Positions 34,723-42,779 of a stretch of 64,000 nucleotides of DNA are shown piece after piece. The stretch is taken from NCBI GenBank assembly GCA_002392345.1, contig DGGU01000031.1, positions 24,386 through 88,385 on the forward strand, read 5' to 3'. Position 1 is the stretch's first letter, and the number at the start of each line of letters is the position of its first letter. Origin of the DNA: Lachnospiraceae bacterium UBA3866 (GTDB lineage: Bacteria; Bacillota; Clostridia; Lachnospirales; Lachnospiraceae). The position numbers were made by a program, and so were the translations under genes. The notes below the pieces were generated by a model. It saw only the letters and a program-made list of their open reading frames with translations. It did not search any database and had not been told where the DNA came from.

Positions 34723-35334
34723 ATGAAAGATATAAAAAATAAAAGAATAATACTGGCATCTAATTCCCCTCGTCGAAAAGAAATACTTGAAAAAGAAGGG
34801 ATAGTTTTTGATGTATATGTACCAAAAGGCGTCGAACATGACATAGTAGGAAAGCCATATAGCAAAGACTTAGTCAATGAATGTGCAAAGAGAAAGGCAG
34901 AAAATGCATATAACGAAATAAAAAAGAAAGATAATATAGATGAATTGATTATTGTTACATGTGATACAGTTGTAGTAAAAGATAATATAATTATAGGAAA
35001 GCCCAAAGAAAGAAACGAGGCGCAAGATACACTTAAGTCTCTTTCTGGAAAAGAACATATAGTGTCATCTTCTATCTGTATAGTGATAGACGATAGATGT
35101 CTTGTTGATAATGAAGAGACAAAAGTACGTTTTAGAGAATTAAGCGAAGAAGACATAAGTGGTTATATTGATAGGTGTAAGCCTTTTGATAAAGCAGGAA
35201 GCTATGGCATACAGGATGAAGGCTTTGACTTTGTAGTTAAGATTGATGGAAATATTGATAATGTAATAGGTTTTCCGAAAGAAACATTTTATAAAATGCT
35301 TAAAATGATAGAAGAAAATAATTATGGTAAGTAA
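34723..35334 (+). CDS. maf: Maf-family nucleotide pyrophosphatase
   Basis: House-cleaning enzyme that hydrolyses non-canonical or modified nucleoside triphosphates. It is 203 aa. RIILASNSPRRKEIL at the N-terminus binds the phosphates. VTCDTVVV, GKPKERNEA and FDKAGSYGIQDEG are the other conserved blocks. An ATG 24 nt upstream lies inside the predicted promoter, so the start at MKDIKNK is preferred. It is divergent from the toxin-antitoxin pair. Confidence 0.92.
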   Translation: MKDIKNKRIILASNSPRRKEILEKEGIVFDVYVPKGVEHDIVGKPYSKDLVNECAKRKAENAYNEIKKKDNIDELIIVTCDTVVVKDNIIIGKPKERNEAQDTLKSLSGKEHIVSSSICIVIDDRCLVDNEETKVRFRELSEEDISGYIDRCKPFDKAGSYGIQDEGFDFVVKIDGNIDNVIGFPKETFYKMLKMIEENNYGK

Positions 35335-35511
35335 TATTCAAAACATCAACACATTCTTCTTTGCTTATTTCTTGCTTAAATCGTCTCATTTGTCTAAACT
35401 TATACATTTCCTCACATAAAACTTATGAAAATAATTATATCATAGTTTTAGATTTTTTAATATTTTGAATTCTGTGTAGAGATTATGAAAAAGAAAGAGA
35501 TAAAAAGAAAA

Positions 35512-35540
35512 TTGGCGATATGTTAAAAACATGGTATAAT
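35512..35540 (+). promoter_or_regulatory. promoter of the small zinc-ribbon-like gene
   Basis: -35 TTGGCG (35512-35517), 17-bp spacer, -10 TATAAT (35535-35540). Predicted start near 35547. The 180 bp before it, back to the maf stop, show no other feature. Confidence 0.6.
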
Positions 35541-35583
35541 GTATATACGAAATTTAATAAAAGTGTATAAAAAGTGAGAAAAA

Positions 35584-35772
35584 ATGAAAAGAAATGATAT
35601 AGATGTATTAGGCCATGCAGGTTGGCGTAAATGTGCAAGAAAAAAGCGATATAAAGATGAAGTTGAAGCAAAGCAGAAAGCAAAAGAGTATCAGATGAGC
35701 TATTATTTTTGCGATATTTGCAAGGGGTATCATTTGACTAAGAAAGGCATTAAGTCATACAAGAGAATTTAA
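35584..35772 (+). CDS. small basic protein with CxxC-x-H zinc-ribbon-like end
   Basis: A 62-aa lysine-rich protein. The C-terminal YYFCDICKGYHLTKKG has a CxxC followed by a histidine, as in small proteins of phages and mobile elements that take the form of one half of a zinc ribbon. It has its own promoter. The ribosome site is weak (GTGAG). The function is unknown. It marks the left edge of the accessory region. Confidence 0.65.
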   Translation: MKRNDIDVLGHAGWRKCARKKRYKDEVEAKQKAKEYQMSYYFCDICKGYHLTKKGIKSYKRI

Positions 35773-35807
35773 ACGAAAAACATTATTTTCTTTCAACTTT
35801 CTCTGAT

Positions 35808-36302
35808 TTATTTAAAGAACATTTTTTCAATTTCTTCTTCTGGTATTTCCCCGTCATATCTTGTTATTGGATAATTGCCTTCTATATTCTCTGGACCTTT
35901 AAGTTTTCCAGCTTCACTTGTCATATAACTTATATTACTAACCTCAAGATTTTCAATACCTATATCACTATAGTCATGTACTCTTAAATGATAATTAGAA
36001 CCGTCTCGTGCTTGAAACATAAATGTCAGAAGTTTCACATTTGGATCTTCTGTATCGTTGATACCTGTTAGAATTCCTGTTTCAACATCCCAGAGTTCAT
36101 CTGAATCTTTAACCCAAATAGCAATTGTAGGGGAGGCAAGTGGGTCAAATACTCCTATAGTGTCATATACATTTCCAAGCTTTGTTCTTTCGAGTAGATC
36201 TTCTGCACGAAAATAAGCATAAGTCATAAAAATGGGCTTTGCAAAGGCTCCATTTGTAATAATTAGCATAATTGTTATAATGTTTAAGAGTAATCTTTTC
36301 AT
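35808..36302 (-). CDS. secreted protein of unknown function
   Basis: A 164-aa protein, not recognised. From the ATG at 36302 (CAGGAG upstream) a signal peptide ends in TNGAFAK, and no lipobox is present. The mature part is acidic, with LASPTIAIWVKDSDELWDVETGILTG and a C-terminal acidic tail. The sequence suggests a small soluble exported domain. It lies 90 bp after the GIY-YIG gene on the same strand. Confidence 0.7.
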   Translation of the reverse strand: MKRLLLNIITIMLIITNGAFAKPIFMTYAYFRAEDLLERTKLGNVYDTIGVFDPLASPTIAIWVKDSDELWDVETGILTGINDTEDPNVKLLTFMFQARDGSNYHLRVHDYSDIGIENLEVSNISYMTSEAGKLKGPENIEGNYPITRYDGEIPEEEIEKMFFK

Positions 36303-36392
36303 ATAAATGACTCCTGTGAAAAAAGAAACGAGAATAAGAGAATTAATATCTTTTGTTAATAGTTTAAGCATTAAATAATAGATTAATAGGTT

Positions 36393-37124
36393 TTATTCTT
36401 TTAAAACATCTAACCCACCACCAAAATGCCAACTTTCTTTAAAATAATACATTCCTGCAAATTTCTTACTTAGTTTATTATCGATTTTTCCCACAAATTC
36501 ATATCTATTATTACGTATTTTTTCTTTTTCTCTTTTAAATAATTGAGTTGTTCCTGCCTTAAACCAATGAATATTTTTATAAACAGTTATTATGTGTTTT
36601 TTAAATGCAATAAAAACATATTTATACGTATTCAATTTATTAAGGCCACCACTTACTCTTGAAGAACTCCAGCAATACCTTGCTCTATCATATAACTCTA
36701 AATCATCCATCATACTTATATCTTGATTTATAAGGGCTTTTTCGCTTAAATAGATAATTAAAGATTTGTTTGGAACCTGATCTATTTTTAATTCTTCTTC
36801 AACAAGTAATTGATTTGCTATATGTTTTTCAGAATGATGGCCTTTTACTTTATTTTTTAATTTATCGACTCCTATCAAATCAATACATGCAGATTCAATT
36901 TTATATGCTTCTTCTTCTGTTAAGTTTTCTTTGATTATGTATACTTTTAAGTTTTTTTCATTTCTAAATTCATCAAGATGGGCAAGGCATCTATCTTTTA
37001 TTCCTTTTCCGACATATATAGGAATTATGTCATTTCCCGAATAATATGCATACACATAATATTTTTTTTCTGAGCGTGAATAATTTCTTAAGATTGCTTG
37101 ACTTGAAATTTTTTTACTTGACAT
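36393..37124 (-). CDS. GIY-YIG domain protein
   Basis: A 243-aa protein whose residues of about 20-110 form a GIY-YIG nuclease-like domain: YYVYAYYSG, then IPIYVGKGIKDRCLAH, and an acidic residue in AYKIESACIDLIG. The C-terminal half (to about residue 243) is a separate domain I do not recognise, with YDRARYCWSSSRV. The layout resembles the LEM-3/bacterial-homolog branch more than homing endonucleases. AGAGGTG precedes the start. An 8-bp hairpin (ACGTTTTG 37140-37147, CAAAACGT 37162-37169) lies just upstream and may regulate it. Confidence 0.75.
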   Translation of the reverse strand: MSSKKISSQAILRNYSRSEKKYYVYAYYSGNDIIPIYVGKGIKDRCLAHLDEFRNEKNLKVYIIKENLTEEEAYKIESACIDLIGVDKLKNKVKGHHSEKHIANQLLVEEELKIDQVPNKSLIIYLSEKALINQDISMMDDLELYDRARYCWSSSRVSGGLNKLNTYKYVFIAFKKHIITVYKNIHWFKAGTTQLFKREKEKIRNNRYEFVGKIDNKLSKKFAGMYYFKESWHFGGGLDVLKE

Positions 37125-37231
37125 AAACACCTCTTTTTTACGTTTTGCGAGAATCAAAAAACAAAACGTACTAATGGTTTTTAAAACCTTGTTTTTTATT
37201 TTTTTGTATAGTTTATAACATTTGGAGCATA

Positions 37232-37924
37232 CTATTGCTTACTTTTATTTATTTTATATAATATTTCCTTAGCCCAGGTCCAAATATAACGGTCAAAAGA
37301 CTTATAGTTGAGTTTTTCTTTTTTTGGTTTATTTTCATTAAATTTTTTAATAAAACAATCCACTATAGAACAAAACTCTTTATAATTCATTTTATGGACA
37401 TCACTGACTTTTAATTGTTTTCCTGTAAATCCTGTTGCTTTGTTTATTAAATATAGCATTTCTTTTACATATTTATCATATATTGCAAATTTTTCTTTTT
37501 GATATCTGCTACAATATTTACTTGCAAAACTAATGCACTCTTTTTTGTTATATCGAGTACTTTTTACATTTTTCATTTTATCGATTAATTTAATGTTTCC
37601 GTCTTTCAATAATTTATCAAAGTTTTTAATTTTTATAATGTTGTCAACCATATCATTAAGTCCCTCTTTTAAATTTGTACTATAGAAACTATCGAGTACT
37701 CTTACTTTTATAAAAACTTCTTCTCTATTTTTGTTAGATTTATATTTATTGAATAAATCGTTTAAAAACTTTTCTTCTAGAGCATAATTTTTCATTGGAT
37801 CAAAGTTTCCCCATTTTTTGCTCTTTTTTTCTTTGAAAGAATAAGTAAAAATTTTCTCCTTTGTTTTAACAATATACTTTTTATATACATTTTTCTCTGT
37901 TATATGAGTTATTTTCTTTTGCAT
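37232..37924 (-). CDS. conserved accessory protein of unknown function
   Basis: A basic 230-aa protein. I do not recognise a named family. The C-terminal half holds a recognisable block, SFASKYCSRYQKEKFAIYD (about residues 128-146), followed by a helical segment ending in FDRYIWTWAKEILY. Related blocks occur in stand-alone hypothetical proteins of other bacteria. There is no signal peptide or membrane helix. AAAGGAG precedes the ATG. An orphan structured RNA ends about 40 bp upstream on the same strand, and the GIY-YIG gene follows 107 bp downstream. Confidence 0.65.
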   Translation of the reverse strand: MQKKITHITEKNVYKKYIVKTKEKIFTYSFKEKKSKKWGNFDPMKNYALEEKFLNDLFNKYKSNKNREEVFIKVRVLDSFYSTNLKEGLNDMVDNIIKIKNFDKLLKDGNIKLIDKMKNVKSTRYNKKECISFASKYCSRYQKEKFAIYDKYVKEMLYLINKATGFTGKQLKVSDVHKMNYKEFCSIVDCFIKKFNENKPKKEKLNYKSFDRYIWTWAKEILYKINKSKQ

Positions 37925-37964
37925 AAATATAATCTCCTTTATTTTAAACGACTTTATAAGAAAT

Positions 37965-38130
37965 AAAAAGACGCAAGCCGAAGCTCACGTCTGAAAATTG
38001 CGAGCTCCTTTGCTTGCGAAACAAAACCAATAAGTCTTATAGGACTACATGGAAAAAGCACGCAGTTTTACCAAAATAAAGTTAAGCGTAGTCCTATAGA
38101 CAAAAAAGAACTTATTGATTTGTTTCGCAA
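37965..38130 (-). ncRNA. orphan structured small RNA (about 166 nt)
   Basis: Transcribed leftward. The predicted start (about 38129) is the first base of a long imperfect hairpin. Its outer arms, 38109-38130 and 38014-38035, pair over about 21 bp. After an internal loop, an inner stem (38088-38099 with 38036-38048) of about 12 bp closes a loop of about 39 nt. The RNA ends at a strong terminator, GACGTGAGC-TTCG-GCTTGCGTC plus a T-run (37965-37991). There is no plausible ORF. I could not match it to 6S RNA, tmRNA, T-box or a known riboswitch. It may be an independent RNA or a leader of the gene at 37924. Confidence 0.7.
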
Positions 38131-38135
38131 TTATT

Positions 38136-38163
38136 ATTATATCATATATTTTATGATTTTCAA
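38136..38163 (-). promoter_or_regulatory. promoter of the orphan RNA
   Basis: Minus strand -35 TTGAAA (38158-38163), 16-bp spacer, -10 TATAAT (38136-38141). Confidence 0.65.
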
Positions 38164-38177
38164 GTTTATATGTGCTT

Positions 38178-38846
38178 TCATTTTGTTTCAAAAACATCCC
38201 ATTTTTTTGCACATTCAAGAATGTGTTCTGGTGTTCGTGAGCCAGTTACACTAAACCAATTAATAACTTGTTCGCTTATGAGTCCGGGATAATTTATATT
38301 TAGCAACCATTTTATAACTATCCATCTATTGTGCCTGCAATGTTCGTTCAATATATTTTAAACTATTATTGCGTCTAATTTTATAGCTAATATTGGATAT
38401 TTCGCCATCATATTCATCAAAAGGAACACCCATTGCAAAAAGACGTAGAGGATCAAGAGCATTAATCTCTTCAGTAACAATATCATAAATTTTTTTATTT
38501 CTAATATTTCGCATTTTTCTTTTTGCTCCTTTTTCTTTTGCTGTTTCGTATATTGTTTTTGCTCTAAAAAGATTTTGTAAAGCCTTTTATTTTTATCTAC
38601 ATATTTTCCTTTAAGAATTTCATCTTTCGAACCTAGCCAAAACTTCTTTGCCTTTTGAATTCTTTCTTTTTCTTCAAGTGAAATATGTTGATTTTGGCCA
38701 CCTGATTTCCAAACTTTTGTGGTTTGGTTGAGTGGTATGGTTCCTCGTATAAAAGATTCATCTTCTTCAATGTCATATTTTAGAAAAAATTTCATATTGT
38801 CAGCAACCAGCATTATATAGTATTCATTTCTACCCAAGCAAACCAT
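38178..38846 (-). pseudogene. frameshifted gene with a DUF1871-like part
   Basis: Three successive reading frames on the minus strand look coding. Frame one (38846 to about 38520) begins MVCLGRNEYYIMLVADN and reaches a Lys/Gln-rich stretch. Frame two (38514-38326) reads MRNIRNKKIYDIVTEEINAL and then DEYDGEISNISYKI, resembling DUF1871. Frame three (about 38360-38178) reads NEHCRHNRWIVIKWLLN and ends PEHILECAKKWDVFETK. The first switch lies in A-rich runs. Either one gene has two frameshifts, or the first part is a separate gene overlapping a broken DUF1871-like one. Sequencing error in homopolymers is also possible. Confidence 0.55.
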
Positions 38847-38994
38847 AACTTTTTCTTTCTACATTATACTTTATAATTTTAACTTTTGCTCCGAGCTTCT
38901 CTGTTTTAGTATACTCCAAATTTGACTATTGCTAAAACCCAAATAGAAATCCTATCGCTATATAGTTTATTGCTATAATTATTTTCATACGCTG

Positions 38995-39219
38995 TCAATA
39001 ACCGAGTCTTTTTTTTCTTAAATCAGGGTGCTTGTCTAAATAATCTACATAGAACTTGTTCATTATATCATCAGGTATTTCACCTTCGGGTTCGTCAAAC
39101 AAGTCTAGCATCAAGTTTTCAAGTTTGTTATGCTCCTTGGTGTCGTGTTGTAATAATTTTTCTTCATCAATATCGTGTTCTTTCATAAACCTCTTTACTT
39201 CTTCACTAAACTCTATCAT
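38995..39219 (-). CDS. small acidic protein of unknown function
   Basis: A 74-aa protein rich in Asp and Glu, predicted helical, with no signal peptide. From the ATG at 39219 (AAGGAG upstream) it reads MIEFSEEVKRFMKEHDI and later EPEGEIPDDIMNKFYVDYL. An upstream in-frame start lacks a ribosome site. It resembles small antitoxin- or anti-restriction-sized acidic proteins only in composition. Confidence 0.6.
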   Translation of the reverse strand: MIEFSEEVKRFMKEHDIDEEKLLQHDTKEHNKLENLMLDLFDEPEGEIPDDIMNKFYVDYLDKHPDLRKKRLGY

Positions 39220-39535
39220 TTTTATCTCCTTATTAAAATCAATTATATTATATGTAAATGTATGCGATAAAAAAGTCACATGAATTAATTCTTTATATTA
39301 GGGTTTTATGATTTTCAATGTGACGTAAATGTCTTGACACTATCCATAATAAAAAAAAGCAACAAAATTATATAGTTTATATAATAAGTTACCAAGAGAT
39401 AATAAGTTAAGACAAAGATGCTGTAATTTTAAATTACTTGAAGAGAAAGCCAAAGAATATAAAAATCCCACAAGATCAATTTAATAGTTTTTATTTTTCA
39501 TAGCATTACATAAAAAATCTCCTTGTTTCAAAAAT
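39220..39535. other. AT-rich intergenic region in the accessory island
   Basis: A 316-bp gap. The right part of the upstream region for the gene at 39219 contains overlapping TATAAT-like boxes (39242-39252 on the minus strand). The rest is AT-rich with no RNA gene or intact ORF that I can see. It may hold remnants of decayed sequence. Confidence 0.4.
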
Positions 39536-39940
39536 TTAAAAATCCACTAAATAAACATCTATTTTTATTACCATTATTTCATCTTCGTCATCAATTTCCA
39601 TCGGACTTGTTGAATTTACTTTTGCAAAAACGACTTTACCAGCATTGATAAGGTTTGTAACTATGCCAGAAAATCTGTATTGAAGATTTCCTATTTTTTC
39701 ATTTTTATCATTTAATACCATGATAGCATGCTCATCAAAAGGATAATCAGGTTCTTTTTTTAATGTTAATTTGTCATTAACCTTAACTTTTTTGACGATT
39801 CGTTTTTTTATATTGTAAGTTCCTGATACAAAGCAATCAAATAGTTGTATTTCTTTAGTAAGTGGTTTTATAACATTAGAAACCCCGTCATTTGTCATAG
39901 TTTTTAAAATATTTTCATTTATTTTAGCAAGAGTATTCAT
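39536..39940 (-). CDS. HIRAN domain protein
   Basis: A 134-aa protein. Residues of about 33-115 form a HIRAN domain: FDCFVSGTYN, a basic strand, KLTLKKEPDYPFDEHAIMVL, then EKIGNLQYRFSGIV and LINAGKVVFAKV. HIRAN domains recognise DNA ends or stalled forks and are fused to helicases and nucleases elsewhere; here the domain stands alone. It is the last gene of a four-gene operon, 12 bp after the J-domain gene. The role is unknown. Confidence 0.75.
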   Translation of the reverse strand: MNTLAKINENILKTMTNDGVSNVIKPLTKEIQLFDCFVSGTYNIKKRIVKKVKVNDKLTLKKEPDYPFDEHAIMVLNDKNEKIGNLQYRFSGIVTNLINAGKVVFAKVNSTSPMEIDDEDEIMVIKIDVYLVDF

Positions 39941-39952
39941 AATAATGCCTCC

Positions 39953-40762
39953 TTATACAAGATTATAATCATTTATATTGATGCCTAAATCGGTGATTTG
40001 GTTTTTTAAATCATTGCCATAGTCATTATATGAATTTATATATTCATCATATTCCTCATTTTTTTCTTTTATACTTTCGCCGTCAGAAATTATATATTTA
40101 AGCATATATGGGTCACTGTTTTTTATGGATTCAATTTTCCTTTTGATTTTTTCAATTTTTTCATCAATATTATTTATATTAAGTCTTTTGCTTAAATCAA
40201 CGTTTAATTGTTCTAATAAATCAATTATTATAAAATAGGTTTCTTGTAATTTTTCATAATTATTACATTTGTAATAATTTGTTGCATCGTTCCAAAGCTC
40301 TTTAATTTTTTCATTTTTAAACAAGTCTTCACTTATGTCAGGATGTATCATATTTACTATTTCTTTGTAGAGTTTTTTTATTTTCATAATATGATGAGTA
40401 GATAAAATTTTGCCTTTACTGTTTTGCGCTTGTTCTATATATTCCAAATGATCATAGTAAGGCTTTAATTCGAATGCAAGTTCATTAAGAATTTTGTTTT
40501 TGTTATAAAGTATGCCATTATTGATATTTCTGTAGTAAATGGCAATTAGTTTTTTAAATTTTATACATTCAGTTTGTAGTTCAAGAAGCCTTTTCATTTT
40601 TTCGCCAAAAAGACGTATATACTCTAATTCATAGTGTAGCCCTTCTTTTTCAAGAGAAAGTTTTTTGTTTAATAAAAATAAATATTCTTTTTGTTTTTTT
40701 TCTGAATTTTCAATATTGTAATTAATTATTAAAATGCTATTATTCTCACTTGTGAACTGCAT
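39953..40762 (-). CDS. J-domain-like protein with coiled coil
   Basis: A 269-aa protein. The first 120 residues are long helices, partly coiled coil. A J-domain-like segment follows with KLYKEIVNMIHPDIS (HPD at 140-142) and ELWNDATNYYKCNNYEKLQE, and then more helices. HPD is the motif that stimulates Hsp70 ATPase, so it may recruit DnaK to a target. The start at 40762 has GGAGGG 6 nt upstream and lies 17 nt inside the end of the preceding gene, so translation is coupled. Confidence 0.7.
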   Translation of the reverse strand: MQFTSENNSILIINYNIENSEKKQKEYLFLLNKKLSLEKEGLHYELEYIRLFGEKMKRLLELQTECIKFKKLIAIYYRNINNGILYNKNKILNELAFELKPYYDHLEYIEQAQNSKGKILSTHHIMKIKKLYKEIVNMIHPDISEDLFKNEKIKELWNDATNYYKCNNYEKLQETYFIIIDLLEQLNVDLSKRLNINNIDEKIEKIKRKIESIKNSDPYMLKYIISDGESIKEKNEEYDEYINSYNDYGNDLKNQITDLGININDYNLV

Positions 40763-41621
40763 AGCTTTTCCCTCCATAATTATTAATTAATCTCTCATAT
40801 TTATGTCTACACTTATCGTTGCCGTTTTCTATTGCTACTTTATAATATTTTATTGCTGCATTTATGTCTTTTTTTACGCCGATACCTTTTTCATAGCATT
40901 TAGCAATACTTGCAGGAGAATATTTTTTATCTCCTAAAAGATAAGCCTTTTTATAATATCTAAATGCAGTTTTCGAATTCTTTTTTGTATATTTTCCAGT
41001 AAAGTATAAGTATCCAAGATAGTATAATGCTGGAATATAACCAAGTTGTCCAGATTTGTTAATAAGTAAAAATCCCTTTTTTTCGTCTTTTTTAGTTCCA
41101 AGACCTTCCATGTACATATGGCCAAGTTCACCGACTGTCGCAGCATAGTAAAAGGATGAGTTTCTTTGATTAGCGAAAATTTTAAATAGCTTAAATGCTA
41201 ATTTGTAGTTTTTTTTGCATACATTACCAAATTTTAGATGATGAGCAAAATTATACATACCATATTCTTTGTCGTTGTTAAAAAAAGCTTCTTCGTGATA
41301 ATCAAATGAACTTTTAAAATTTTTTAATTTTTCACAATCTGCGGCTATGTTGTTAATTAGTGTAAATTTGTCCCAGTATTTTAATGATTTTGATGTTAAG
41401 GCATCAGTGTCTAAAAAACAAGAAAAAAGATAATCGTTTTTGTTTTTAGCAGTAGCAGAGTAAACATGTGCAAGAGCTGGAGCGGCATCAAAATTTCCTA
41501 ATTTTAGGGCTTTAAAGAACTGCTTTTTTGCGTTTTGATAATCTTCTTTATCGTAGTAGTCATGGCCTCGCTGATAGTATATATTTCCCAATATTTCTTT
41601 ATTAAGGTTTTTGTTTTTCAT
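40746..41621 (-). CDS. Sel1-like repeat protein B
   Basis: A 291-aa helical-repeat protein. An N-terminal TPR (YYQRGHDYYDKEDYQNAKKQF) is followed by Sel1-type repeats such as GELGHMYMEGLGTKKDEKKG, YLGYLYFTGKYTKKNSKTA and IAKCYEKGIGVKKDINAAI. Such solenoids act as protein scaffolds. There is no signal peptide, so it is cytoplasmic. It is the second gene of the operon, 13 bp after the first Sel1 gene. Confidence 0.8.
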   Translation of the reverse strand: MKNKNLNKEILGNIYYQRGHDYYDKEDYQNAKKQFFKALKLGNFDAAPALAHVYSATAKNKNDYLFSCFLDTDALTSKSLKYWDKFTLINNIAADCEKLKNFKSSFDYHEEAFFNNDKEYGMYNFAHHLKFGNVCKKNYKLAFKLFKIFANQRNSSFYYAATVGELGHMYMEGLGTKKDEKKGFLLINKSGQLGYIPALYYLGYLYFTGKYTKKNSKTAFRYYKKAYLLGDKKYSPASIAKCYEKGIGVKKDINAAIKYYKVAIENGNDKCRHKYERLINNYGGKSYAVHK

Positions 41622-41634
41622 AAGTCCTCTGCTT

Positions 41635-42612
41635 TTAATATAAAATTTCTATATTATTAATTTGATTTATAAGCTGACGGATTTCTATGGTTTCTATTGT
41701 TCCATGAAATATTAAATCTGTAAGATTTTTATAATTTTTATTTTGAAAATTAAGGTAAAAATAGTCGTTTTTGTATTTTAGAATATTTATTTCATGTAGT
41801 TTCTTTTTATATACAAAATTTATACGACAGCATATGTCAAAGTTAAATTGGTATAAATTATATAGATCAGAAATACATAGTATTATTCTTTTTTTGTTTA
41901 GTTCTTGTTTTAAACTTTTAGTGCCATAGATATTTCTTACTATTTCTTTCATCCGTCGAAAACCAGTGTTGTCAGCTACATCATGTAAATATTCTATGGA
42001 CGCTAATTTTGCCTCTTTGAGAATTTCTACAGCTTTTTCCTTATTGCCTATATGAAATAAATAATCAGCATAATGTTGATAGATTTCTACTTTTTGATTT
42101 TCAAAAGCTTCGTTTGTTTCATTGTCATGAAAAATACCATTATCATACAAATTTTTAGAAATTTCAAAATATTTTTTTAAGTCTTTTTTAACATAGTAGC
42201 CATACTTATACATACAGGCAAGTCGTTCTAGTGCATAAGTGTCATTTTCATCAAGCGCTAAAGCATTCATATAATATTTATATGCTTTTTCATAATCTAT
42301 AGTTGCGCCTTGACCACGACAATAATGGTCACCTAACCATTCGCATGCTGATATATAGGCGTTTTTAAACTGCATATTGTGGGAATAATTCCATTTCATT
42401 CGATCATAAAACCTTAAAGCATATTCAAATGATAAATCATTGTCGCCGCAGTCATTATAAAAGAACATAAGGTACCAGTCACAGTCAAAAAGATGTTTAT
42501 CTCTATTGCATTTGAGTGCTTCTTCAACAATAAATAAATCTTTGTCGTCGTATTTTCTTTCACGATAAAGCCAATCGTCATAAATTTCATCTATGGTGTA
42601 TTTGTGTAACAT
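41635..42612 (-). CDS. Sel1-like repeat protein A
   Basis: A 325-aa helical-repeat protein heading the operon. Repeats are visible around residues 85-190 (CEWLGDHYCRGQGATIDYEKA; LACMYKYGYYVKKDLKK). The last 100 residues change character to beta-rich (RIILCISDLYNLY and FYLNFQNKNYKNLTD) and may be a distinct domain. There is no signal peptide. AAAGGAC lies rather far (about 12 nt) from the ATG. Upstream lie a TATAAT box and two TTGTCG repeats. Confidence 0.75.
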   Translation of the reverse strand: MLHKYTIDEIYDDWLYRERKYDDKDLFIVEEALKCNRDKHLFDCDWYLMFFYNDCGDNDLSFEYALRFYDRMKWNYSHNMQFKNAYISACEWLGDHYCRGQGATIDYEKAYKYYMNALALDENDTYALERLACMYKYGYYVKKDLKKYFEISKNLYDNGIFHDNETNEAFENQKVEIYQHYADYLFHIGNKEKAVEILKEAKLASIEYLHDVADNTGFRRMKEIVRNIYGTKSLKQELNKKRIILCISDLYNLYQFNFDICCRINFVYKKKLHEINILKYKNDYFYLNFQNKNYKNLTDLIFHGTIETIEIRQLINQINNIEILY

Positions 42613-42706
42613 GTTTGATTGCGTCCTTTTTCTAATTTTATAATGGATTTTTATACAGATTGTGTATATATGAATAGATCATTTTATTTCGTTTTTATCA
42701 TTTTGT

Positions 42707-42730
42707 ATTATACGACAAGATATGCGACAA
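42707..42730 (-). promoter_or_regulatory. candidate operator/promoter of the Sel1 operon
   Basis: Minus strand reads TTGTCGCATATC followed by TTGTCGTATAAT: two direct copies of TTGTCG 12 bp apart, the second abutting a TATAAT -10 (42707-42712). No good -35 is present, so activation or repression by a regulator, for example the adjacent WYL protein, is plausible. Confidence 0.4.
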
Positions 42731-42741
42731 AAATATCCCAT

Positions 42742-42764
42742 AAAAAAACCCGCCAAAAGGCGGG
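42742..42764 (-). terminator. intrinsic terminator after the WYL gene
   Basis: Minus strand CCCGCC-TTTT-GGCGGG (42749-42764) followed by seven T. It separates the trmL-WYL transcript from the Sel1 operon, which must use its own promoter. Confidence 0.85.
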
Positions 42765-42779
42765 TAAACGCAATTACAT

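Noticed and set aside
38014..38130. The orphan RNA as a tracrRNA, because the plus strand contains GTTTTACCAAAATAAAGTTAAGC-like text
   Set aside because: There is no CRISPR array or Cas gene in the window, no anti-repeat, and the promoter and terminator are on the opposite strand. The similarity is a few A/T-rich words.
37965..38130. The orphan RNA as 6S RNA
   Set aside because: The length is close, but the internal loop is small and one-sided rather than a large central bubble, and a separate terminator hairpin follows. It stays unclassified.
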